DNA of 64,000 nt from Streptomyces sp. NBC_01717 (GTDB lineage: Bacteria; Actinomycetota; Actinomycetes; Streptomycetales; Streptomycetaceae), in assembly GCF_036248255.1 (NCBI RefSeq), contig NZ_CP109178.1, positions 7,941,001-8,005,000 on the forward strand, read 5' to 3'. The notes beneath the pieces are model-generated. The model was not told where the DNA came from. It did not search any database and saw only the letters and a list, made by a program, of their open reading frames with translations. Positions 52,621 to 59,926 of the stretch are shown here, piece after piece (the first letter of the stretch is position 1; the number at the start of each line of letters is the position of its first letter). The translations under genes were made by a program, and so were the position numbers.

Positions 52621-53256
52621 ATGCCGACGTCAGCCCTGACCAAGAACCGCTTCGAGCGGCGCCGCGCCGAGACCCGGCAAGCGCTCGTCCGCGCGGCCCG
52701 GCAGATCCTCGCGGAGACCGGGGACACCAGCGCCAGCATCCAGGCCATCGCCGAGCGCGCCGACGTGGGTTTCGGCTCCTTCTACAACCACTTCGAGTCC
52801 AAGACGGAGCTGTTCGACGCCGCGGTGACGGACGCCCTGGAGGAGTTCGGGCAGGTCATCGACGACCGTGTCGAAGGGATCGAAGATCCGGCCGAACTGG
52901 TCGCCGCGGGCTTCCGGCTCACCGCCCGGATGGCCGACTCTCACCCGGAACTCATGCGGATCCTGCGTGATCGCGGTCTGGCCCACATTCACGCGGACCG
53001 TGGCTTGTCACCGCGAGCCCTGCGCGACCTGGAGATCGGAATCGCCTCGGGCCGCTTCAACTGCAGCAACGCGACCACCGCTCTGTCCGCCCTGGGCGGG
53101 ACCCTGCTGTCCCTCGTGGCGCTGAGGCTGGCCCGCCCGGACCTCGACGGCGACGAGACCGCCTCCGACCTGGCCGAAATGGTCCTGCGCATGCTCGGCC
53201 TCCCGCCGGACGACGCCCATGAGGTCACCCGGCGTTCCCTGCCCGCCCTCGACTGA
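52621..53256 (+). CDS. TetR family regulator of the aromatic operon
   Basis: A 211-aa TetR protein. The helix-turn-helix (about 18-64) includes ASIQAIAERADVGFGSFYNHF, given here only as the turn region, and a C-terminal effector domain follows. It is divergent from the extradiol dioxygenase operon and probably represses it until an aromatic acid or ring-cleavage product binds. The start codon has no Shine-Dalgarno sequence. Confidence 0.88.
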   Translation: MPTSALTKNRFERRRAETRQALVRAARQILAETGDTSASIQAIAERADVGFGSFYNHFESKTELFDAAVTDALEEFGQVIDDRVEGIEDPAELVAAGFRLTARMADSHPELMRILRDRGLAHIHADRGLSPRALRDLEIGIASGRFNCSNATTALSALGGTLLSLVALRLARPDLDGDETASDLAEMVLRMLGLPPDDAHEVTRRSLPALD

Positions 53257-53390
53257 CAGCTCAGGGACCGGCGTCCGTCCAGAAGCCTCCGGGCCCCTGC
53301 GTGCTCGCACCGGATGGCGGCGGCCCCGCCGCCGCTGCAACGTAAGGCCAGCAGCCAGCTTCAGCACTGCCGACTCGAGTGCATTGCAGT

Positions 53391-53908
53391 CGAGAGGGAA
53401 CTGCCGGCTCGGGGCGTGCGGACACGGGCGATCTACTCGATCCAGGTGCTGGCCATGCTTGAGCACACTGAACTGCTCCAGCACCTCGTGCTCCTCGGGG
53501 GAACAAGCCCGGGTGCTGCCCCATGTGCCGTCGAAGCTGCTGGTATTCGACCGCCGCGATGCCGTCGTTCCGCTCACCGCCGGCGCCGACGGCCTGCGCA
53601 GTACCGCCCCCTGGTCCACTGGGCACCGCCGGGCGACACCCTCGTCGACCTCTTCGAGGCCAGCTGGCAGCAGGCCACCCCGTGTTCGGCAACGGGCCCA
53701 GGAGACGGATGACCATCCCGACCTGATCGACGCCGACTGTGCTGTGCTCCACCTGCTCCACGCGGGGCTGAAGGGCGAGACCTTAGCCCCCCAACTCGGC
53801 CTCAGCGAACGTACCCTGCGCCGCCGAATCACCGACCTGACCACCCGCCTTGGGGCAACGAGCCGACTCCAGGCGGGCGCGCAGGCGGTCCGCCGCGGGT
53901 GGCTCTGA
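53391..53908 (+). pseudogene. Frameshifted LuxR/TrmB-like regulator
   Basis: Successive fragments of a LuxR-type regulator appear in alternating frames: ELPARGVRTRAIYSIQVLAML, then GEQARVLPHVPSKLLVFDRR, then PGDTLVDLFEASWQQATP, then the helix-turn-helix LAPQLGLSERTLRRRITDL and tail RRGWL. At least three frame changes are needed to join them and no start is evident, so the gene is dead. The HTH end is intact and in frame to its stop. Confidence 0.75.
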
Positions 53909-53944
53909 ACCCCCTGTGCTTCAGGGGGCCGTGAGCGAAAGACC

Positions 53945-53980
53945 GTGGGCGCCGGTGCTCTGTCAAGCTCCGGCGCCCAC
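53945..53980. terminator. Hairpin terminator between LuxR relic and alcohol dehydrogenase
   Basis: GTGGGCGCCGG (53945-53955) pairs with CCGGCGCCCAC (53970-53980). Three further pairs extend inward after one mismatch, leaving the loop CTGTCA. It serves the minus-strand dehydrogenase and has the same stem as the hairpin at 45870-45905. Confidence 0.7.
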
Positions 53981-54024
53981 TCACCCCTGCCCGAGGTGGT
54001 CTTGATGAACTCTCTGTTCAGTTA

Positions 54025-55071
54025 TTAGGGGACGAGGATGAGGCGGATCGGGTCGCCGATCTTGTTCTCCAGCCGGTTGACCGCGTCGGCGGCCTCGGTG
54101 AGCGGGATGTGGTCGGTGATGGAGGGCGCCAGGTCGAGACGGCCGACCTCGGCCAGCCGGACCAGCTCGGTGACGGACTCGGGGCTGCCGCCGTAGTGGC
54201 CGCGCACCTGCTTGCCCAGGTAGTTGAAGGTCAGGCCCTCGGTGATGGTGAGGGGCCTGGGGCTGATGCCGACCAGGATGAGGGAGCCGCTCAGGCCGAG
54301 TGCGGCGGCGGCCTGCTCGCGGACCGCCGGCACGCCGGCGCAGTCGAAGGCGAAGTCCAAGCCCCTTCCTCCGGTGGCCGTGCGGACCTGGTCGGCGAAG
54401 TCGGGGGCGGCGGGGTCCAGGGCGAAATCCGCGCCAAAGGCCAGGGCGCGTTCGCGGGCGCTGGGCAGCGGGTCGACGGCGATGATCGGCGCGGCGCCGG
54501 CCAGGCGGGCGACGCGGACGTTGTGGGCGCCGACTCCGCCCACCCCCCAGACGCCGACGGACTGGGCGGGGCGTACGCCTGCGGTGGTGACGACGGCGGC
54601 GTAGGGGGTGGAGACCGCGTCGGGGATGATCGCGGCCTGGTCGAAGGGGAGGTTGTCGGGGATGGGGATGAGGGTGTCCTCGCGGGCGACGGTGTACTGG
54701 GCCCAGCCGCCGTTGTAGTCGATGCCGGCGGTGCGCATCTGGGTGCAGGGGCGGCTGCGCACGCAGCCGGCGCACTGGCCGCAGGTCTTGCCGGCCTCCA
54801 GGGTGACGCGGGTGCCGACGGTCAGGCCGCGCTTGAGGTCGGGGCCGAGGGTGTGGATCACACCAGCGACCTCGTGGCCGACGGTGACCGTGTCGGAGGT
54901 GGCGAACAGCGGGACGAGGGAGCCGTCGAGCAGGTGGACGTCCGACAGGCAGACGCCTGCGGCCTTCACCTCGATCAGGATTTCACCCGGGCCCGGAACG
55001 GGGACGGGGACCTCCTCCACGGCGAACTTCTTGCTGTCCAGGTGGAAGCGTCCGGCGAGCATGGTGTCCAT
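54025..55071 (-). CDS. Zinc-dependent alcohol dehydrogenase (MDR family)
   Basis: A 348-aa medium-chain dehydrogenase. The catalytic zinc ligands are VCLSDVH (Cys) and GHEVAG (His, Glu); the structural zinc site has four Cys (CGQCAGCVRSRPC); the NAD(P) motif is GVGGVGAHNV. AAGGAAG precedes the ATG. It follows the P450 on the same strand, but a strong hairpin lies between, so transcription is probably only partly shared. It could oxidise alcohols made by the P450. Confidence 0.88.
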   Translation of the reverse strand: MDTMLAGRFHLDSKKFAVEEVPVPVPGPGEILIEVKAAGVCLSDVHLLDGSLVPLFATSDTVTVGHEVAGVIHTLGPDLKRGLTVGTRVTLEAGKTCGQCAGCVRSRPCTQMRTAGIDYNGGWAQYTVAREDTLIPIPDNLPFDQAAIIPDAVSTPYAAVVTTAGVRPAQSVGVWGVGGVGAHNVRVARLAGAAPIIAVDPLPSARERALAFGADFALDPAAPDFADQVRTATGGRGLDFAFDCAGVPAVREQAAAALGLSGSLILVGISPRPLTITEGLTFNYLGKQVRGHYGGSPESVTELVRLAEVGRLDLAPSITDHIPLTEAADAVNRLENKIGDPIRLILVP

Positions 55072-55152
55072 GGTGATCTTCCTTCTATAAGTGGCGCTTC
55101 CGGCCGGTTCGGGCCGATGGGTGCCGTGTGGTGGCTGGTGGGCTTGTGGTGG

Positions 55153-55195
55153 CCGGGAGGCGTGCGGGGGGAGAGGTACGCCGCACGCCTCCCGG
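55153..55195 (-). terminator. Terminator of the P450 gene
   Basis: A perfect 15-bp stem (55153-55167 with 55181-55195) with a 13-base loop, 10 bases past the P450 stop. Confidence 0.8.
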
Positions 55196-55205
55196 GGTCT
55201 GGGGG

Positions 55206-58200
55206 TCAGGCGAAGACGTCCTGCTGATAGCGCTCGTCGGCCTCGAGCTGGGCGAGCCACTGCTGGGCTGTCTCGTCGTCGGCGCCGGTCCGCTGGCGGT
55301 AGATCGCGGCCAGGGCCTCGCGCACGGCGGGCGCCATCCGGCGGCCGTCACCGCAGACGTAGACGTACGCGCCGTCTTCGATGGCCTGCCACACCGTGTC
55401 GGCGGCATTGGCGATGGCGTTCTGCACGAACCGGGCCGGGTGACCGGCCACCGCGGAGAAAGCGGTGTGGACCTGCGCGATCCCGGACTGCTCCCAGTTC
55501 TGCATCTCCTGCTGGTAGAAGTAGTCGTGCTCCGGGTGGCGGCAGCCGACGAAGACCTGCGACAGGCCCACCGCGGTGCCGTTCCCCTGCTGCGAGGCGC
55601 GCTCCTCCAGGAATCCGCGCAGCGGCGCGATGCCGGTGCCCGGGCCGATGAGGACCAGCGGCGTGGCCGGGTCGGCCGGCGGGGCGAAGGTCGGGGAGGG
55701 CACCCGTACGTAGCCGTAGAAGACGTCTCCGGGCTCGAGGCCTGCGATGTAGGACGAGCAGGTACCGCGGTACTGGCCGTCGCCGGACAGGGCCGGGCCT
55801 TCCAGCAGGCCGACGGTCAGCCGCACCTGGCGCGGGTTGGCCAGCGGGGCAGAGGAGATGGAGTAGAACCGCGGGCGGATCGGGCCCATCATCTCCAGGA
55901 AGACCGCCAGCGGCAGCTCGACCGCCGGGAAGCGCTCCAGCAGGCCCAGCACCGAGACCCGCTTGCCCAGGATCTCAGTCTGGTAGCGCTCCTCGGCCTC
56001 CTCGGTGTCAGCCGTGTAGGCCTGCAGCTGCGGCCGGGTCCACGGGCACTCGGTGTGCTCGGTCAGCGTCTGTATCTGGGAGCGCGTGGCTACGTCCTGC
56101 AGCTCCAGGAACTCGGTGAGCAGCAGGCCTGCGGTCACGGGGGTGCCCACCGGGAGGTGGGTGCGGCCGCCTGCCGGCAGTTCCAGGCGCAGGACCTGGT
56201 CGCGGTCGACGCCGAGGCGGGCGAGGGCGCGGTTGACCAGGGCCGGCTCGTTCTTGGCGAAGACGGCCAGGTGGTTGCCGGTGTCGTAGGTGACGCCTTC
56301 CGGCAGTTCGATGGTGATGGACTTCGCGGCGGGGCGCGGCGGCTCGATGCTGAAGTCCCACAGCCCGGTCGCGTCGCTGACGAGTTCCTCGTTGGCGACG
56401 ACGGTCAGCGAGTAGGCCTGCTCGGAGACGATCGCGGGGCGCACGTCGGCCTCGGTCAGCAGCTGCACCTGGTAGCGCGGGCCGCTGGCCTGGGAGGTGT
56501 CGGCCGCGTACTCCTCGGCCAGGGTGGTCCACAGGGTGTCCATCCAGCGGGTGGCCATGCCGTCGAAGTCACCGGCGGCATCCGCGATGCCGCGCTGGAT
56601 GATGGGGGTGGCGCCGGCGGCCAGCAGGCCTGCCTCGATCCGCTTGGGGAAGCCCTGGTAGGTGGCCACCCACTGGGTGTTGCCGGCACCCAGCAGCGCG
56701 AACTGCACGTTGGACAGCGAGCCCTCCGGGAGTCCGGCGGCGAGCAGGTCGTCGAAACGCTGCGAGTTGTCCGGGGCCTTGCCGTTGTAGCTGGAGGCCA
56801 CGACGACGAGCAGGCCCTCGGTGGGCAGGTTGTCGACCAGCTCGTCCAGGCCGACCAGGGTGGTGCCGAACCCGGAGCGCTCGCTGCGGTCGGCGATGGT
56901 GCGCGCCAGGTCCTCGCACGAGCCGAGGCTGGAGCCGTAGGCGACGGTCAGGTTCACCCCGACACCGCTGACCGTGGCCTGCGCCTGCGTGTCGTCGGTC
57001 TGCAGGTCCACTGCGCCGAAGACGGTCCGCTCGTGGTCCCGACGGGACCGCACTTTCAGTTCGAAGCCGCCGGGCTTGCGCGTCAGCGCCTCCTTGACGT
57101 CCATCTTGTAGTCGTCGGTGTCGGCGAACTTGAACTTCTGCAGCACCAGTGCGAGGGCCAGACGGGCCTCGGTGAGCGCGAACTGCCGGCCGATGCAGGC
57201 ACGCACGCCGTTACCGAACGGCTTGTAGGCGTGCGGGTGGTGGTTGACCCGGTTCTCCGGCAGCCACCGCTCGATGTCGAACTCCTCCGGCCGGTCCCAC
57301 GCCTTGGGGTGGGTGTGCAGCGGGCCCTCGAGGAGGTTGACCTGTGTTCCCTTCTTCAGCTCGTAGCAGCCGCCGATGACCGTGTCCTCGATCGGCGACT
57401 TGCCGATCATCGGGATGGGAGCCCACAGACGCAGGGTCTCCTCCAGGATGCGCGGGATCACGTCCATCTGCATGATCGTGTCGTAGTCCGGGACAGTGTC
57501 GCCCGGCAGCAGCCGGTCCACCTCGGCGTAGGCCTGGGCCAGCACCTGCGGATTACGCATCAGCGAGTACGTGGCGAACGACAGCAGACCACTGGTGGTC
57601 TCGTGACCGGCGATCAGGAACGTCACCACCTGGTCGCGGACGTTGTCGTCGTCCAGCCCCTTGCCGGTCTCCGGGTCGGTGGCCTCCAGCATCAGACCCA
57701 GCAGGTCATCCTCAGCGATGCCCTTCCCCTCACGGCGCTCCTTGATCACACTCTCGACCAGGTCCCGCATCAGCTGGATGTTCGCGCGGTACTTCTTGTC
57801 ATCGGCCTTGCGCATCTTGGTCATCATCGGCAGCTCCTGCGAGCGCCGCAGCGACTCAACCAGCGCCTCCAGCAGCGCTTTGAGGAAGGGGTGCAGATCC
57901 TCCTTGGCGAAGGAGTCGAACCGGTAACCGAACCCAGACAGGGCGATGGTGTCCAGGGTCAGCCGGGTGTAGTCGTCGGTGATGTTGACCGGCTGGCCCT
58001 CCTTACGCTCCCACTTGCCCACCAGGTTCTGGGCGATCTCCAGCATCTGCCCGTAGTAGCCCTTCATGGCCCGCTGGCTGAAGGCCGGGAGGAGGACTCG
58101 GTGCGCCATGCCCCATTCCTCCTCGTGCTGGTGGGCCGTGAACAGACCGGCTCCCGTGTAGTCCCGGACATGGGCCAGCGGCGTCTTGTCGATCTGCTTG

Positions 58201-58421
58201 AAGAACCGCGTCTCGTCGCAGACCTCGGCCACCAGGTCCGGGTCCCAGACGAAGACCTGCTCGATGCCGGCGATCTCCAGGCCGTAGAGCCCCTCGGGAA
58301 ACTGCTTGGACAACTCGCCGAAGTACTCCACTGGGTTGGTGCTGGGGATCTGCGGCGTGTGGCCGAGGAAGGGGACCCTGCGCGGGGACCGAATGGGGCG
58401 AAGGTCGTTCGACGTGGTCAT
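55206..58421 (-). CDS. Self-sufficient cytochrome P450-reductase fusion (CYP102/BM3 type)
   Basis: A 1071-aa soluble fusion that hydroxylates or epoxidises long-chain fatty acids or similar substrates using NADPH. The heme domain is about 1-460, with I-helix AGHETTS, K-helix ETLR and heme-binding FGNGVRACIG (Cys409). An FMN flavodoxin-like domain (AYGSSLGSCEDLA, about 485-640) and an FAD/NADPH reductase domain (RFYSISSAPLANPRQ, VLIGPGTGIAPLRGFLEER) follow. All domains look complete. AAAGGAG precedes the ATG. Two CCRTACGNCGTAYGG operators lie 67-103 bp upstream, and a TetR gene is divergent, reminiscent of BM3R1 control of CYP102A1 in Bacillus megaterium (Priestia). Confidence 0.95.
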   Translation of the reverse strand: MTTSNDLRPIRSPRRVPFLGHTPQIPSTNPVEYFGELSKQFPEGLYGLEIAGIEQVFVWDPDLVAEVCDETRFFKQIDKTPLAHVRDYTGAGLFTAHQHEEEWGMAHRVLLPAFSQRAMKGYYGQMLEIAQNLVGKWERKEGQPVNITDDYTRLTLDTIALSGFGYRFDSFAKEDLHPFLKALLEALVESLRRSQELPMMTKMRKADDKKYRANIQLMRDLVESVIKERREGKGIAEDDLLGLMLEATDPETGKGLDDDNVRDQVVTFLIAGHETTSGLLSFATYSLMRNPQVLAQAYAEVDRLLPGDTVPDYDTIMQMDVIPRILEETLRLWAPIPMIGKSPIEDTVIGGCYELKKGTQVNLLEGPLHTHPKAWDRPEEFDIERWLPENRVNHHPHAYKPFGNGVRACIGRQFALTEARLALALVLQKFKFADTDDYKMDVKEALTRKPGGFELKVRSRRDHERTVFGAVDLQTDDTQAQATVSGVGVNLTVAYGSSLGSCEDLARTIADRSERSGFGTTLVGLDELVDNLPTEGLLVVVASSYNGKAPDNSQRFDDLLAAGLPEGSLSNVQFALLGAGNTQWVATYQGFPKRIEAGLLAAGATPIIQRGIADAAGDFDGMATRWMDTLWTTLAEEYAADTSQASGPRYQVQLLTEADVRPAIVSEQAYSLTVVANEELVSDATGLWDFSIEPPRPAAKSITIELPEGVTYDTGNHLAVFAKNEPALVNRALARLGVDRDQVLRLELPAGGRTHLPVGTPVTAGLLLTEFLELQDVATRSQIQTLTEHTECPWTRPQLQAYTADTEEAEERYQTEILGKRVSVLGLLERFPAVELPLAVFLEMMGPIRPRFYSISSAPLANPRQVRLTVGLLEGPALSGDGQYRGTCSSYIAGLEPGDVFYGYVRVPSPTFAPPADPATPLVLIGPGTGIAPLRGFLEERASQQGNGTAVGLSQVFVGCRHPEHDYFYQQEMQNWEQSGIAQVHTAFSAVAGHPARFVQNAIANAADTVWQAIEDGAYVYVCGDGRRMAPAVREALAAIYRQRTGADDETAQQWLAQLEADERYQQDVFA

Positions 58422-58487
58422 GGCTTGCTCCTTTGGGTGGAGAGGGATAGGCAGGGGCGCCGGTCGATGCCGGGATGTACCTCAGAA

Positions 58488-58626
58488 ACATACGCCGTAT
58501 GGAAGAGAACCGTACGCCGTACGGAACGTCGAGCGCAACCCGGGGCGCGGGAAGTGTCTGCTCGGTCACGGTGTGGCCGAGCCCATTTCCGTACGACGTA
58601 TGGAACCGATACCGTACGGTGTATGA
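58488..58626. promoter_or_regulatory. Four operators in the P450-TetR divergent region
   Basis: Two pairs of the 15-bp palindrome: ACATACGCCGTATGG (58488-58502) and CCGTACGCCGTACGG (58510-58524) on the P450 side, and CCGTACGACGTATGG (58589-58603) and CCGTACGGTGTATGA (58612-58626) on the TetR side. The last includes the TetR start codon. Centres within pairs are 22 and 23 bp apart. TACCGT at -13 to -8 could be the -10 box of a leaderless TetR mRNA. Confidence 0.8.
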
Positions 58627-59297
58627 CAAAAGCGAAGCGTCCCCAGCGGGGGACAAGGAAGAGAGACGTGCCTCTGACCGAGGCCGGGATCTATGCAGCC
58701 GCCCTACGGCTTATCGACGCGGACGGGGTCGAGGCGCTCACCATGCGCAAACTCGCGACCGCGCTGGATGCGAACCCGATGTCGCCGTACCACCACGTGC
58801 CGAACAAGGACGCCCTGCTGCGCGGAGTGGCGAGCATGATCGGCGCCCAGTTCCGCACCGTGACTCTGGAGGACGCTCCCTGGCAGGAGCGCCTCCGCCT
58901 GCTCGCCACAGATTTCCGGACACTGGCGTACCGCCACCCCAACCTCATGGCCTACTCATTCAGCCACCCTGACTTCATCCAGCCCGACGACCCGTTCTGG
59001 GCCGCGCTCATCGCGACACTGGCTGCCCTAGGGGTACCGCCCTCAGAGATCCAGCAGATCGCCGCTCTCATGTGCGCCGTCGTCATCGGTGTCCTCATCG
59101 CCGAACTCAACGGTGCGCTTCACCAGTGGTCGAACCTCAAGCCCACCGCCCCCGCTTCCGGCGAAGACGGCGAAGACGGGCCCCCGGACGGAGCCCCTGA
59201 CGAGGACCGCATGTTCCGCCTGGTGCTGGACACGATCATCACGGGCCTGGAAAGCCGACTCACCGCCAATCGTGACGGCCAGGGTGCCAGCCATTGA
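58623..59297 (+). CDS. TetR family regulator of the P450, paralogue of the one at 42614
   Basis: A 224-aa TetR repressor with a tetracycline-repressor-like C-terminal domain. The basic arm GTRKRDVPLT and the recognition region ANPMSPYHHVPNKDALL are nearly identical to those of the regulator at 42614-43264, so both should read the same operator. The ATG sits inside an operator with no ribosome site, implying a leaderless, self-repressed transcript. It is probably the direct repressor of the divergent P450, released by a fatty-acid-like or other lipophilic ligand. The C-terminal 40 residues are acidic and Pro-rich. Confidence 0.9.
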   Translation: MTKAKRPQRGTRKRDVPLTEAGIYAAALRLIDADGVEALTMRKLATALDANPMSPYHHVPNKDALLRGVASMIGAQFRTVTLEDAPWQERLRLLATDFRTLAYRHPNLMAYSFSHPDFIQPDDPFWAALIATLAALGVPPSEIQQIAALMCAVVIGVLIAELNGALHQWSNLKPTAPASGEDGEDGPPDGAPDEDRMFRLVLDTIITGLESRLTANRDGQGASH

Positions 59298-59370
59298 GTC
59301 CTGAGGCATTGCGTGCGGCCTGGGGCAGGCCCGTGACCGAGCGAGCTCGGCCTACGCGTGGTCACAGATT

Positions 59371-59601
59371 CCCCCTCGCCGGCATCCGAACCAGGTCGAC
59401 GTCGTCATCTTCCACAGGGTCCGCGGCAGCGAAGGTACGTCCGAGGCGTCCCAGTACCTTTGCGGCCGCTGGGGCGTGGCGCAGTTGATGGGGCTCGTCG
59501 GGTCGGACAATGCCGCCGCGCGGTCGTTCCACTCGCTCCTCACGGTCGAGTACGTCCACCGGCGCACCTCCGCCACCCGCACCGAGGCGCGGCTGAAGTG
59601 A
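59371..59601 (+). mobile_element. IS3-family transposase remnant (OrfB C-terminal part)
   Basis: About 75 codons reading VVIFHRVRGSEGTS (compare FHSDRGSEYTS in IS3 integrase cores), then GVAQLMGLVGSDNAAARSF (compare QSMGRVGSxxDNAxAESF) and VEYVHRRTSATRTEARLK before a stop. The catalytic Asp of the first block is lost and the 5' half is absent. A 30-base imperfect direct repeat (59361-59390 and 59831-59860, 25 of 30 identical by eye) starts at its left edge and recurs 470 bp on. Confidence 0.65.
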
Positions 59602-59926
59602 CTCCATGCAGTCCACGGCAGCACCGATGACAGGTGACCGTCCCGCCGACGCTCGCTACCGCGCCCGGGCGAAGACCGCTGTGGCGGTTCGCCGGCGTCG
59701 GAGCTGGGGCCACCCAAAGACCAGCAGGGACTGACAGCACCTACGGCGGGCCAGGCTTGCCGTCTAGCCCTCTGCGCCCAGCCCCGCATCCAAGGCGCGA
59801 CATACATGATCACGATAATCTGGGCAAGCGGCCACAGATCCCCACTCGCCAGCATCCGACAGTGGAGTGAAAAATGGGCACGAAAGGAACGACTGTCCGG
59901 CGCTGGATTGCCAGAGGACAACGAGC
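59602..59926. other. Region after the IS3 remnant, no gene
   Basis: About 325 bases that include the second copy of the 30-base direct repeat (59831-59860). No coding sequence is supported. It probably contains degraded mobile-element DNA and the promoter of the phosphatase gene. Confidence 0.4.

Noticed and set aside
55128..59297. A 1389-codon open frame on the plus strand opposite the P450
   Set aside because: It is the complement of a well-supported P450 gene; high GC removes stop codons from the antisense frame. Only its last part (58623-59297) is a real TetR gene.
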